From positions 263,566,392 through 263,630,391 of the forward strand of contig NC_090323.1 of NCBI RefSeq assembly GCF_040869045.1: 64,000 nt of DNA, read 5' to 3'. This document shows positions 43,593 to 56,044 of the stretch, piece by piece. The notes under the pieces were generated by a model. The model worked only from the letters and a program-made list of their open reading frames with translations, made no database searches and was not told where the DNA came from. Each line of letters starts with the position of its first letter. Position 1 is the stretch's first letter. The translations under genes were made by a program, and so were the position numbers. The DNA is from Eurosta solidaginis. Its lineage: Eukaryota; Arthropoda; Insecta; Diptera; Tephritidae.

Positions 43593-45568
43593 CGAAGAAT
43601 TCTATTATAAAAAATTGTATAACTAATTTGACTTAATACATATATTGAATTGATTTATTTCACTATTTCGTTAACATCGTTTAATAAATTTTTTTTCCAA
43701 CGATTTGATGTCTAAATTCCTTAATTTTGCATTCGTTAGTTTGACCGGCGCATGTGCACAGTGCGATTAACTTGAGCCGATAATAAAGGTGCGCGGGCAA
43801 AATTACCTTTTCAGACTTTTAGTGCGCAGCTGACGATCACAGCGACACAGGAGCGTTTTACAAGCAATCAAATGTCGCTTCAGTAATGCAACGGTAACTC
43901 AAACTTTCAAATGCACATACCAAGTTTATGCTACACAACGAATTGCTTTCATAGCTACCACGGCGTATACTTGTTATTATTTGTGTGGGTGTGTGTGTAT
44001 GTTTTGTGACACTACCTGCAGCTAGGAGTCTAACTTTTAACTGTAACGAAATTTTAAATCAATAATAAACAAATATACGGAAAACTAAACTTTTTGATTA
44101 TGCAACAAATACATAAACAAGTTTCGTTGACGGTCGCGCATGCGCAATGGGCGCACTGGGTTTACTTGCAAACTTTGATCTTTAACACTTTACACTTTAC
44201 AGGTGTGTTATTACACTTGGTTATTTTGCTTTTTAAATTTTATTATTTGTGTCCATTTTCAGTTCATGTACCTATAACACATTCACTTTACACTCACTTT
44301 TGTTGGTGTGACGGATCATAGCGCTGACGCGTTGTTAGTTGAATCGGCTTGGCACTCAACCGAAAAAGAAAAGTATTTCACACATTCAAACTCTTTCTTA
44401 ACTCAAAAGGCTACTTCAGTAGCAGTGACAATATTTGTATGCATATGCTAATAGTGACGTTGACATTTGATAATTGCTGCAACATCAAACATCAATTTAA
44501 CTTAACCTCCAGCCATCGCCTATATAAATTTGTTCAGCAATACAACAAATTAATTAATTAGTGCACTCTTAAAGCCATCAGCATCATCTCTTCATTGTTT
44601 TCGTGCATTTGTTATTGTTATTTTTTGTTTTTGTTTTTTTTTTTTTTGCAAACAAACAATGCACAATAAGTCAATGATTCGCGCTTTGTTTTTGTTCCAA
44701 TAATATTACCAGCAAGTTTTAATTTTTAACAATCAAGCTGTTGATTTATTGTTGTATTTGTGATGCTGTAACAAAAATGCACTCGCTTTTGTTCAACAGA
44801 TATGAAACTCCCAAAACTGACCGTTACTAAATTACCTACACAAGTGCTCATTGGCTCTGATGGTCACTCTCAATACACTCACCCTCTTTGCATTATATGC
44901 GCTCTTAATTTTTAAGCTAACTCACTTTGTATGTAGTTTGCTCCCTCCAAACTAATTTTTCAATCAACAACTTTTTTTAAATTTTATTTTAGCCTACTCG
45001 CATTTTTACTGCCCCGATCTTTATCATTCGCTCAAAGACTTGCGTGCTGCCAACACTTTACTCATTTGCTTCGCGTCATATTTTTATTTTTTTTTTCAAG
45101 TCAATTCGTAATTCTTTCCGCTATACAAGTGCTGAGTTTAACGAGCAACCAACGGTCTCTCTGATTGCTTGCTTGGTTATCAACAAACTAACTTTTGGCT
45201 ACACAACGGAAAGTCACTAACTGTCAATGATTCTCTGAATTGTGCGATTGCTCTTTGTTTATAAATCGAAGCGGTTAAGAGAGTTTGAGTCTCCTGCTCA
45301 ATCGATCTCTGCTGTTGGGATCTCTTTACTTAAAAGTCGTCTTAAGATTAAATTATAGCGCTTGCATTTCATTATAATTTTTGTTGTTGTATGAGAGGTT
45401 ATTTCTTCCTGAACTCTATAATACAGTTTTCACACAGATACTTAATGATCTCATTTCACCTTCTAATGAAATCGTAAATTTTTTGCTTTCACACAGAAGT
45501 AACTGCTCGATTAGTATGAAGGAGAAAATGTGAAGCGAATAAAATGACAATGCTATATGACAGACAAT
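43593..45568. other. Likely upstream region of the 43.5-kb gene
   Basis: No coding exon or known repeat. There are poly(T) and (GT)n-like tracts (about 43985-44000 and 44635-44650). As the 5' flank of a minus-strand gene it may hold 5' UTR exons and enhancers, but no TATA box is evident near the ATG. Confidence 0.35.
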
Positions 45569-45753
45569 CATGGCGGAACGATACAAGGTGGCAGCATGGT
45601 GACATACCTACAAACATAAACAAATTCCATGTAATTGTAAATTCGATGGACAAATGTCAAAATCGTACTGCGCTGGTAGTTGATGTATCAAATCAAATAA
45701 AAAAGGTTACAATCAGCTGTTCGATTCGGCCACCTTGTATCGTTCCGCCATGC
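45569..45753. mobile_element. P-element-like MITE, copy 2 (opposite orientation)
   Basis: 185 bp with both ends CATGGCGGAACGATACAAGG / CCTTGTATCGTTCCGCCATG, intact on both sides. The interior is the reverse of copy 1 at 38391-38585 (here GGTGACATACCTACAAACAT follows the left end). Flanks CAGACAAT (45561-45568) and CAGTCAAT (45754-45761) match at 7 of 8 bases, an aged 8-bp target duplication. Confidence 0.85.
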
Positions 45754-45761
45754 AGTCAATG

Positions 45762-46784
45762 ACATTTACTTTGAAAAATGACATTTTTAAGCACTGAACA
45801 CACCAAAAACTAAGAAGCAGAAACGGAAGCGGAACGCTGCCAACAGAGTTGCATTGTGCTTTTGACTTCATTAGGCTTTCGATTAGCTACTAATGAAATA
45901 ATTATAGATTCGAATTTTGTAGGGAAGATTGAGCTCAATAAGCGTCGTAATGTAGAAAACTGCCTTTATTATTCAATAAGCCGTCTGTGTGAAAACAGTA
46001 TAAGGCCTTTTACCCAATTTAAAACAAACTAGTTTCTCGCTCTTGACAGTTAGACAGAATTCAGCCCATAGTATTAAGCTTATCTCACGTCCGACCGATG
46101 CCACTCTACCCACAATGCCCTCTGGATGTATATTCAGCATCAGCTTCAACATCATTTACAAGTTGTTCCATTAACTCCTCTAATACAACAAGAGAATTCC
46201 ATTCTACAGATAACAAACTCTTAACTGTGCTAAGCGTGTTCATTGCTTTATGCCGGACAAGCGTACTATTGAGGAGTATCGGTTTTTGTCAATGTACAAC
46301 GTGTCCTCTCTAGTCACTTCCCATGAAGTATCACTGTAGGTCTCGCGTTAGTGGTGGTGTACTGCCCATAATGCCGAAAGCATCAGTGTTTAAATAAGGA
46401 GACAACTTGCATCAAACATACTTTCAAGAGGCTAACGCCACCCTAGGTTCCTTACAGAAGAAGTAGATGAAATGACGGGCACCTCAAGGTGTTTGAGCGT
46501 ACTGGATCTATCATTTTTCAGGTCTTTTTGATTAGTTATACTCGAAGGTGCAATATATTGTGAACAACATCTAAACGAGCCTGCAGCGTTACAGACGTGG
46601 TATGTATAGGCCCGAGGTCACAGTGGTGTAGCTGAGAATTGAGCTGCCGAAGAACTACCGAGAAAGGTTTATGAGAATACCGAGTTGAAATTTCTTTCAT
46701 TTGGTAAAAATTTCTAAATTCTTTGCACCGGGCGCTATCTATCGCAATCCTTAAGAATTTTCTAAATACTTAGATCCGTGCCGG
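45762..46784. other. Unassigned DNA, no gene seen
   Basis: Around 45960-46090 the minus strand carries AATAAAGGCAG after a TATAC-type word, which might be LTR-derived. No ends could be found. No host exon. Confidence 0.3.
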
Positions 46785-46980
46785 CGGACGTTGTTGGTGG
46801 TAGCAATTCGAAACAAGTTTTTCTAAGCGGTTTCGCCGCTCGACAGTGGTTTGACAAATAATCCGAGTATATTTGCACCATGAAAATCTTCTCAGTGATC
46901 TGCCTTGAAGGTGCGGTTCGGAGTCGGCATAAAACACGTAGCCTACCCTGCGCCGCACTGACAAGTTCCAATTGGATCAA
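46785..46980 (+). mobile_element. tRNA-derived SINE (family 1), worn
   Basis: The middle part is recognisable: GAAACAAGTTTTTCTAAGCG, a GTCGCC-like block, GAAAATCTTCTCAGTG, CTGCCTTGAAGGTGC and GTTCGGAGTCGGCATAAAAC. Head and tail are lost or very diverged. Confidence 0.7.
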
Positions 46981-47149
46981 CTATACTTTGGACAGAAGTT
47001 CTTACTCAGTAACAGTCAATCTCATTTTGCTGTAATCGATGCGGTTTGTGGAATTGATTTCATGTCGATTAGACATGCGTTCTTCCGTGCTTTTTTCACA
47101 TGAGTGTTGCTTTAAACAACTCTTGGCCGCAATGTTTGAACAGCTCAGT

Positions 47150-48050
47150 TTCTAGCTGGAGTTTTCCGGCGCAATGAACGGATTTTCCACAGGTCGACAT
47201 TCCTCATTACACCAGTTGTTTTCGCAGGCTCCTTGCAAACATGGGGCGTCCGCAGCAGCGGTATATAATGGGAAAGTAAGTGTTCTTTCTTCTCGGCTAG
47301 ATGTCCGCTTCGACGCAAACTTTCCCCCAGAAACGAAAACTTGTGCATTTTCTCCTAAAAGGTAGAGTTGCGAGACTATATTTTGATGTAGCTTGGGGTA
47401 TATATTTATGCTGGAACCGGATACTGTGCTTCCCGTCAAAGCCGCTGCGGTTGACGTAACAAGGCCACATGGTCGTTCTTCATAGCCCCGTCCGTTGTAC
47501 TTCCTGTATGACGCCGATGTCAACCTCTGACTTCACGGGGGCATCTGTGCCTTCTTCTGTAAGTGCCCCGACATTCAGGTAAGTATATTCCCTCAAATCG
47601 TAGTCCTTTAAACGTTTGCCAAGGTCGATATCAGAAAAGAGATCCCATCCGACTATTTTTAACTAGTTTTTTCATTGATGTTTTACGTGAGCATCCCAAG
47701 ACCAGCGCTCAACCCAGTTACGAGATTTTCATTTTATACGCCTGTGAGGAAAGGCATACCTTACTTTGGGTTTATCCTGAGCCCAATAGCCGGCTGGGTT
47801 GAGCCCAATCAATTGACTGAGTACCTACCATGCACTTCCGACCCGAAAATTCAGTTTGTATTGAGAAGATAGTCAATGCCCAGTTTTGCTGATCATATTT
47901 GAATCCCATCTGCAAGAGAGCGTAGTACATCCTCGAGGGCATAAGTGTTCCTATAGCCCGTCGCGTCTGATTCGATAGCATCTATTCTGCCCAAAATATC
48001 CGCTTGACAATTGCTTTTGCGTCCTGGTATTTATTTTAAAGTCGTACCAA
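47150..48050 (-). pseudogene. Decayed TE-like coding sequence
   Basis: On the minus strand, several open pieces (47152-47523 and 47772-47981) have coding-like composition, higher GC than the flanks and many frame breaks between them. Short recognisable stretches such as NVGALTEEGTDAPVKSEVD and DVLRSLADGIQIRSAKLGI look retroelement-derived, but I cannot assign a family. No intact gene. Confidence 0.4.
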
Positions 48051-48411
48051 ACTATTCAGGGCCGTGTATCGCTTTCCTGTACGCTTTTGAGCCCCCGATT
48101 GACCTGGCGAGAGAAGAGTCTAACCGATAGCAACATTTTAAAATGACTCAATACTATGTATTTAAACGTAAGTTCTGTCAGACCTGCTGCTCCACCAGAT
48201 ATTATTAAGAAATATTTCGTAAAATATTTACAATACTACCACCCATGGAAAGTTTTCGAATCTCAAATTCTTCGCATGCAAAAAAATTTGAACAGCGTTA
48301 AAATATGGCCTCAAAGAATTATGACACTTGAAGGTGAGTAACGCATCAATCATCTTGCATGTGGCTATCTTTTGGCTGCTTTGTAATATGCAATAATAGT
48401 TGGGTATAATT

Positions 48412-48775
48412 TGGGCGGCTGCTGTGGTGTGGTGGTACCGTGCTCCGTCTAACACACCGAGGGTCTTGGATTCAAGTCCCGGACAAAGTAACAGCAAAAA
48501 TTTAGAAACAAGCTTTTTCAATTAAAAAAAAAATAGTTTTTCTAGTAGGGGTCGCCCCGCGGAAGTGTTTTGGCAAACACACCGAGTTTATTTCAGCCAA
48601 GAACAGCTACTCATTAAAAACTCATCTGCCTTGCAGATGCCATTCGGAGTCGGCGTAAAATACGCCAATTTGTAGGAAAATTTAAAGGGAACACGACGTA
48701 AATTGGAGGAGAAGCTCGGCCTAAATCTCGTCGGAGGTAAATCGCGCCAAGTATTTATTTTTTTTTTTCTTTAGT
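48412..48775 (+). mobile_element. tRNA-derived SINE (family 1)
   Basis: Full length. Head GGCGGCTGCTGTGGTGTGGT, B-box region GGATTCAAGTCCCGGACAAA, body CATCTGCCTTGCAGATGCCA and tail GTAAATCGCGCC followed by poly(T). Confidence 0.88.
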
Positions 48776-49278
48776 TAGGCATAATCCGAGCAATTATACA
48801 GCAATTAACATTCCATATCTGCCTAACTATTAAAATAATAATCTTGAATCTATAGTAAATTTGTATCTTCACTTGCTAATCAAGTTGCTAATATCTTCTC
48901 GATTTTTTATGTGACTTTGATTTATATATTCTCATCAAACCAAAAATCTGCAAACATTAAATTTAAATACTTGTACAATTTGCACCAAGATTGGTGTGTT
49001 GCTGAAGCCGTCTGAAGTTGGACGTGGGCATCAAACGCGCATCTGAATAGCAAACAAAGTAAATTGGACCAGCCAACTGTGACGCGTGCATATGTGTGTT
49101 TGTGTGTGTTTGGCAAACATGCAAAACTGACCACCACCGCATTTTTGTTAAATGTTGATTTTGTAGTTGCATTTGAGGATTACATTAAATGCCATTTATT
49201 AACACTTATTAGTGAGCGAGCGCGAATGACAACACAAACGCCAACGCCAAAGTCAACTTTGAATAGCAACAACAATAT
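48776..49278. other. Unassigned DNA left of the hAT copy
   Basis: Only short overlapping frames on both strands; no domain. It continues after 52078 as the other side of the insertion site. Confidence 0.35.
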
Positions 49279-49352
49279 GATGCGAGCAGGGCCGTAGAGA
49301 GAAAATTCGGGCCCGGGACTAAACGATTTACGGGCCCCCTATAAAAAATCCA

Positions 49353-49679
49353 CTAAATAATATCAAAATTTAACTGTCTTGCCAAAACGGATTCAACACA
49401 AAGCGTGGCAATTCCTGAAACTCGCTCTTGAGATGAACACGATCTATGAAAATTTTTGATTCTTGAAAGGACGCTGAAGGAACGTTCTGCACTAGCTACA
49501 GTGACAGGTATAGTGCAAATGATACGTAAAGCAATACAAATGTTGGGGAAAATTGTATACAGATTTTGAAAAGAGATGGCATTCAGCAATTCCAATGGTG
49601 ACAGACCTTTATCAAAATTTGCTTCGTAAATATGTTTCAAGTGAATTATTTGCATTCTAAGCGTTGAGAAATGTCTCAC
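49353..49679 (-). pseudogene. hAT transposase, C-terminal dimerisation region
   Basis: Contains TVASAERSFSVLSRIKNFHR, the highly conserved hAT dimerisation signature, followed by LCVESVLARQLNFDII at the end. This is the last segment of the transposase at 49279-52078. It lacks its own start and is separated from the rest by frameshifts. Confidence 0.9.
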
Positions 49680-50122
49680 TTGTATTTTTCGACAAATTTT
49701 GCTGCGCTCGCCCGAACCGTAGTTTCATCCATGTCTTCAAATTGCCACAAAAAGAAAAACCTCTCGCTCAAATTTCTCATAGCTGCAAATGGTTCAGTAA
49801 TGCCAGTGATTACAGAATTAACGATCACCAAGAATGTATTGTTTTTAAAATCAGACTCTGAATCATCCGTAATCATCTCATTTAAATTATCTTCAGAACG
49901 TCTTTGGGCTTTCTATTTCGAATGTCCGGAAACTTTGGCGAGATGTTCAATTGAATAGCAACTGTTTTGCATTCGTTTAAATTTGTTTCTCATTGGTTCC
50001 TGGGCAACTTTAAAACATCTAATAAGGCATCTAGATGTCGGACCTCAACATCTATGGTGGCATCTCTAGCTTGAAGGACCACGTTTCTTTCATTAATGGA
50101 AGTCAGTATTTTGAACAAAATT

Positions 50123-50474
50123 GAGGCGGCCACCATGGTGTGATGGTAGCGTGCTCCTCCTGCCACACCGTATGCCCTGGGTTCGCTCCCCGGGCAAAGC
50201 AACATACAAATTTTGGAAATAAGGTTTTTCAATTAGAAGCAATTTTTTCTAAGCGGGGTCGCCCCTCGGCAGTGTTTGGCAATCGCTCCGATTGTATTTC
50301 TGCCATGAAAAGCTCTCAGTGAAAACTCATCTGCCTTGCAGATGCCGTTCGGAGTCGGCATAAAACATGTAGGTCCCGTCCGGTCAATTTGTAGGGAAAA
50401 TCAAAAGGAGCACGACGCAAAATGGATTAGATCTATTCGGAGGTTATCGCGCCTTAAATTTATTTATTTATTTA
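50123..50474 (+). mobile_element. tRNA-derived SINE (family 1) inserted in hAT
   Basis: The best-preserved copy in the window. Head GGCGGCCACCATGGTGTGAT, B-box GGGTTCGCTCCCCGGGCAAA, body AAAACTCATCTGCCTTGCAG, GTCGGCATAAAACATGTAGG and tail TTATCGCGCCTTAAATTTAT. It interrupts the hAT transposase between its middle and C-terminal pieces, so it inserted after that element. Confidence 0.9.
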
Positions 50475-50555
50475 AGATACATTCGAACTTGTTGATGTAC
50501 TTGAGAATGCCGGTAACATCTCCGTATGCTTGCCTAGTCTAATTTTGCTTTTGTC

Positions 50556-50909
50556 TCAAAGATTATGAAGAGATCTCGGTACATGATTTTTAAGGACGTT
50601 CCATCGTTGTGGACTGCTGCTGCAAATAGTAAAATATTTTTGTGCAACTCCGAAGAAAGTAATTGCAGCCGTACAACATTCTGCAGCATCAACACCACAT
50701 AAATTGAGACTGTGGATTGCACAAGGCGAGTAATCAGCATTCGAGTTTTTGTCGAGAATGTGACGTAGTGCTCCGTTGTAAGCTCCTTTCATATTGGCGC
50801 TGTTATCGTACCCTTGTGCACAACAATGTTTTAATGGGATTTTATGTTTACCTAGAGTATGGCAAATTAGATCAGCGATTTTCTTACCAGTTTTTTGGTT
50901 AGAATTCAC
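50556..50909 (-). pseudogene. hAT transposase, middle (catalytic core part)
   Basis: Carries KHCCAQGYDNSANMKGAYNG, the CxGxxxDxAxxMxG-type motif of DUF4371/ZMYM1-like hAT transposases, then CAIHSLNLCGVDAAECC. The conserved DxxxNM pattern and the HxLNL motif are intact, but the reading frame is cut on both sides. Confidence 0.9.
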
Positions 50910-51155
50910 GAAGCCAAAAACCGTTCTTGAATTGTAAAATTTGTTGTTTTCGAATTGAAATGGAGGTAGCGCAAAACCTGGCTTTCTTGCGTTGATCTAA
51001 TATAGTTCCCTCCCGTGTTTTGCACAAATTTCTATAAACTCGTTCTGAATGTCTGGGGAAAGATAGTGAACTTATAAACGTTTGTGCTGTCGTTGTGAAA
51101 TCCTAACTTTCTTCAAATGATCTCTAAGTATCGGATCATAATGACTTATGAGATC

Positions 51156-51710
51156 TTAGATACCCAAAAAATTTCCATTGTTTCGTTCACCAATATATAT
51201 ACTTTCGCCTTTGAAAGCTACGCCTCTTTCACCCAAAAATAAAATAGTGTCCAAAATTCTATGTAAAATTTCCATCCACGTTTCAGTTTCAGTGATTAGC
51301 TGTTCACTGATAAGTGTATCAATTGTAGCCTCCTTTTGAATTAGATTTTGTAAAGATCGCCATTGAATATAACATTCAATGTGAAATTGAGTATTTTCGT
51401 GTGATGGCAGTTTATCGTATAGCTTCTTCCATACCTGGAATTTCGAATATCCGCCAGGACAACGAATTTTAGGTCGATTTAAAGTATTGGTGCTTAACAG
51501 ACGGCATGGTAGGCAATAAAAAGCATTGCTACTGGCACTCCACACTAACCAGTCACGCTCCAGTTTCTCTCCATTTGGCAAGATTCTGTTCAACAACGAA
51601 GTAGGAAATGCCTCGTCATGATAATTACGTGGATAAATAACAGGACACTTTTGATGACCTCGACGAATTATTTCGTTGACTTCTTCAGGTCGCAAAAACT
51701 CATTGTTCAC
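51156..51710 (-). pseudogene. hAT transposase, N-terminal TTF-type zinc finger part
   Basis: 184 codons beginning near the zinc-finger region. RDWLVWSASSNAFYCLPCRL (TTF-type finger), GGYSKFQVWKKLYDKLPSHE and HIECYIQWRSLQ are the usual order before the DUF4371 domain. It ends FLGERGVAFKGE, where intact family members continue into the catalytic part. Further N-terminal sequence, up to about 51960, is out of frame. Confidence 0.88.
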
Positions 51711-52078
51711 GGTACCGATATCGAAATCGTTTAAATAATCTGGACTTTGATACAGAGTTGGTGGTATTGTTGGAAGACTTCTTGAAGATGGACCTTCATC
51801 AGTGTCACCACCAAAACTTTACGATTTCGGATTCATCTAAACATAAATTTTTGTTTAATATTTTTATTGTCTCCTCACTGTTCGAAGGCCCAGGCAAAAG
51901 ATCATTATCAAAATTCGTTGCTTTTGAAATTCGGCTTAAAATTTGCGCATGGAACAACTAAAGACCCTCCTGAATTAAAAAAAAATGTCTTAGTACCTCT
52001 AAATCGCGGGCCCCCTCAGAAACCTCGGGCCTGGGGGAATCCCCCCATTCCCCCTCCCTTCCCTGGGATGGATGCGAG

Positions 52079-53549
52079 CAGAGCAGAAGAGCGCCGAGTA
52101 ATAAATTTAGCTGAGGAACGATCTTCATTCACATAAAATCCAATCCGGTTTTTTTTTCAAATAATTTATTCACACAAAACGACGCTGCTGTTGCAGCATG
52201 AGCACCGTTGGCAACATTGCAAAATGTTTGCAGGTTTTCGTGCGATTTGCAATAACATTCTACTACATTTGTATATATTTGTCTTCTCCTACAACTTTAT
52301 TTTTGGCATGTCAGTTTTTACCTTCGTTTTCACAGGCGTCCACCTTGTAGGCATGAGAATCCTTATACCCACTGTAGTAGGTGCAACCCCCGCCTTTACA
52401 CATTACATGCCCTTTTAACATTGGCATCTCATTAGAGGAGGCTCCCGCCACATGTAGCATACTAAATACCTTGGCAAATATCACACTCTAGACCTTACTG
52501 CAAGGGCGTGTCCTGCCACACATTGCAGGCTTTAGTGTACACTTGTTCTCAACATACCCAACAATGTAAACTAAATGTCTTGAGGAATATACACCGAAGA
52601 GGCTTGATAATGTGCATTGTAATAGTGCCACGAGAAAGTGCTCGTCCAATTGGGCATCTCGCCTCTTCTAGAACAACAAGGCTTTGTACTTATACTCACC
52701 TTATGCTTGGTTTTCACTAGGTCAAATTTCACCACAAACTAGGATCAATGAAAACGGGTCTTCATACAACGTCAAGTGCGTTTGCCGCCAGTTTTGACTA
52801 GAGAGTAACAATTTAATTGGGCAATAAGTGAAAACAGCAGGTGCCTAACGCTTTGGCAAATTTGAATACAAAATTTTAGCGTGAGTTGTGACCACACACT
52901 TTTTTATCGACTTTTAGTCAGTAATGTGATATGAAAGGCCAAAATGGCCAGAGGATCAGATTGAGGCAGTTTTAATGTCGGTTATTATGACCAACTGGAA
53001 ACCAAGCACTAGTCTGTGTTTTCTTATTTTTGTATTCGTCTTCTTCTTTCTGTTACTAATGAACAAAAGTTTATTCGCTCCTGCTAATAGAGAATTAATC
53101 ATTTTCGTAGCTTTTTTGCCATATTATGGCGAATTCGCTTTACGCCGATTTTAATTCGACGAGTGGAACTTCCTACTAGCCTAATACAAATTTGGGTATG
53201 GTTGCTTGTCTCTCTGCTCTACTATGAGATGAGTATCTGTAGAATGAAATTATAAAGTGACCGCCACTGCTTTGCCCACAACTATGCACCTGGATAATAT
53301 CGTTTTTTTTTTGTTAAATGATGTCCAAAGCTATCCAAAATATTGGATTTTGAATGAATACGAACACAAAAAACATAATTTTGGGTCATGAATCATGATT
53401 TTGGGCGACCTCGATTGATCTCTTCTTGAGTTGGTACCTGTTTTAGAAATGTGTCTAAATCCCGGTTTTCAAATAGTCGTTTAGTTTACATTATATCATC
53501 TTCATTCAAATTCGGACGTCATTTAGAAAAACAAATATAATATCATCTG
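52079..53549. other. Unassigned DNA, no gene seen
   Basis: Short open frames only (52191-52418, 52508-52720 +). GC-richer sequence at 52340-52720 looks TE-derived but matches nothing I recognise. Confidence 0.35.
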
Positions 53550-54944
53550 CACTGAAACAAATGATGCTAGTAAAATCAACATATCTGTTCTGTTGTTCTT
53601 GACTTAATGGAGATTCGGTGAAATTGATCGAATTACGGTTAATTCGGCCGAGTTCTTTGTCAAGCGAACAAATTAGTTTAGTCATTTCAACGGAACAGAA
53701 ATTGTTGCTCTTAAGTTAACAAAATTCTGTAAAATTGACAGATTCCTAATCAATCTAACTGATTTTTTTGTTAACACAACTGATCTCACTGGTCATTTCA
53801 ACAGCGATCAACAGTCAATACATGAGCAAATTTCAAAGAGAATTTTACGCTCGCAGCGCTCTCAACTTTGTACTTATGACGATGGTGCCGCTTGTTAAAA
53901 AAAAACACCAAAATAAGAAAACCACCAAATCGAAAAAACACCAAAATGGGAAAACAACAAAAACAGTTTTTCAGTTATCAATACAAAAGGAAAACCCCTT
54001 TTTTGAATTTAATGTGCCAAAAATTATGCGATACCAAGGGCCCTATTTATAGGGTACAATTTTGCAACTTCTCCTCCAAGCGAAATGCAAAATTGCGCCC
54101 TCTTGTTGCAAAAGTTTTGTTTGAACGAACAGGATTTTTCCAAAGTTAGTAACATTTTGTTCAAGATTTTTTGAATTTTTACTCACGCGAACGAATCTAA
54201 TAAGATAATAGAAAACATCCTTTGTAATGTTGATGTTTCCGACAACATTAAAGTTTGAGTTGTTTTGGAATCGTTTCACCTTAAAGTGCTACGAAAATTA
54301 AACCTGCAGAATTACATGTAAAGTTACTCCAGTGGTGAATTACCTTCCTGCGATTTGATTCTTTACTTTTCTATAACTTACAAGTTCTCTATTTAAAATG
54401 TTATGTCAAACATTTATACTACAAGTTTTGTTCGAAACAACCAAGTGTGGCAACTAAATGCGAGAGAAGAAATTGAGAATGACCTGAGCTGCAACTGAAA
54501 GAATTGAGAATCAGTTTTGTGACTACTATTTTCATTTCTATTTGCAAAGCGAAGTTCAAAACTATAAATTAAATAAATTATAAAATATAAAATTTGGTGA
54601 AAGTGCGTTTTATAAAACAAAATAATAAAGTGTGTAGCGTTTAATGTGTGCCAGCAATTGAAGTTCGGTTAGTAAGTGCGTACATATGTATGTATATGTA
54701 GCAAGCATGCGTATTTATGTATTCACATATTTACGTATGTATGTATATGGCAACATAGGTACTTTCGTACAAAGCAGTCGCACCTACTTTTTTTTGTTCA
54801 TTTGACTACTAAAACGGTCAATTACGAATCAACGATGTGTGCGCAGTTGATTCAACATCTTGTTGCGATGAGTAAAAATTGACAGAAATTTCGGTTGAAT
54901 TGACCCGTATTTCATTTGATTTTACCAGTCTTTTTCTTTCAGTG
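53550..54944 (+). mobile_element. TIR transposon, copy 2 (complete)
   Basis: Starts CACTGAAACAAATGATGCTA and ends TTTTACCAGTC...TTTCAGTG, imperfect inverted ends of about 30 bp. The left two-thirds match 12470-13135 and the right third matches 19181-20134. 1.4 kb, no transposase, so non-autonomous. No clear target duplication was found. Subterminal sequence includes GATTCGGTGAAATTGATCGA and GTGTGCGCAGTTGATTC. Confidence 0.7.
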
Positions 54945-55619
54945 TGGGTGCACAGTTGTAGGTAAAGCAGTGCAATTACAGATTCGAGTTCAGGATCTCA
55001 AAATCTATATTAGAAAACTTTCAAATGCTTACGCAGGGCTAAATTAAGAACTAAGTATTTACGATATAGACTTGTCTTTTATTTATTTTCATTTTCAAAC
55101 AAATTTCTTCAAATATACCCCACTGTATGAAGCGCTTCGTAAAACCACACAGAAGTGTCGCAATGCCATAAAGCTAAACATCGCAACAACAGCAACTTCA
55201 ATAGTGGCAGTAACAACAGAATAAACAACAAGGAGAAAGCAACACCAACATCAGTCATCATCAGTATCGATGCAGCAGCAATGATTGTAAACGAGTCGCC
55301 AGCAATCAGTTGGCTAGAAGTTGCTATGTTAAGTCGAATAAGGTAATCTTGCGAACTAGCGATTTTCCATTTTTATGGCTTAACGCTTTTAAACGGACTT
55401 TATGATGCACGCAATTGTTGCTTTTGAATGTATGTATGGCTGTGTTTTGTTGTGATAATTGGCAAATATTGTTGTTACTGTTTCTGTTACAATTACCATC
55501 GTTAACTGCAACAATGCAAAAACAGTAAATTCAGGCGCGTGCCAGGCGTGCCAACTACAATAAGTTGCTCTCAAACATAACATAGTTCCTCATGCCAATC
55601 GCAGCATTCAAAATTGCAA
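54945..55619. other. Unassigned DNA, CAA-rich in part
   Basis: CAA/CAG-rich sequence at 55180-55290 gives short open frames but no recognisable protein. No gene called. Confidence 0.35.
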
Positions 55620-56040
55620 AGGGTTTTTTGTTATAAAATTAAGATTTTTTATAAAATTACGATAGCTTTAAGCATAAAAAACTATAAAATAAAATTAAAA
55701 TATTCAAAACAATAAAATAAAATAAAAAATAAAAGAAAACAATATAAAATAAAAAAATAAAGTGGAATTAAATTTAATTAAATAAAATAACATAAAATGA
55801 AATGAAACAAAATAAAATAAAATAAGTAAAATTAAATCTAATTTAATCAAAAAAATTTAACTAAATAAAATAAAATGAAATTTAATTAAATAAAATAACA
55901 TAAAATAAAATATACAAAATAAAATAAATAAATTAAATTAAATTATATTTGTATGAATTAAGCTGGGATTGCCCTTATTGATTTTTTAAATGTATGAAAA
56001 CATTTCAAATACATTTTTTTTTAAATAATGTAATAATTTG
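55620..56040. repeat. AT-rich low-complexity DNA, (AAATAAAATA)n
   Basis: Almost pure A/T sequence built from AAAATAAAAT and AAATTAAAT words. Similar stretches lie at 56220-56395 and 56700-56810 around the inserted SINEs, which suggests one AT-rich tract broken by insertions. Confidence 0.85.
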
Positions 56041-56044
56041 GAAA

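Larger units (their letters stand above)
49279..52078 (-). mobile_element. hAT transposon (ZMYM1/DUF4371 type), broken
   Basis: Flanked by the 8-bp direct repeat GATGCGAG at 49279-49286 and 52071-52078, as made by hAT transposases. The left end begins CAGGGCCGTAGAGAG; the right end, inverted, begins near CAGGGAAGGGAGG. Both carry GGGCCC-rich subterminal blocks (GGGCCCGGGA and GGGCCCCC). The right end has five extra bases before the duplication. The transposase gene runs on the minus strand in three broken pieces and is interrupted by a SINE at 50123-50474. Confidence 0.85.

Noticed and set aside
49671..49958. Plus-strand frames within the hAT copy
   Set aside because: Antisense to the transposase region; no domain.
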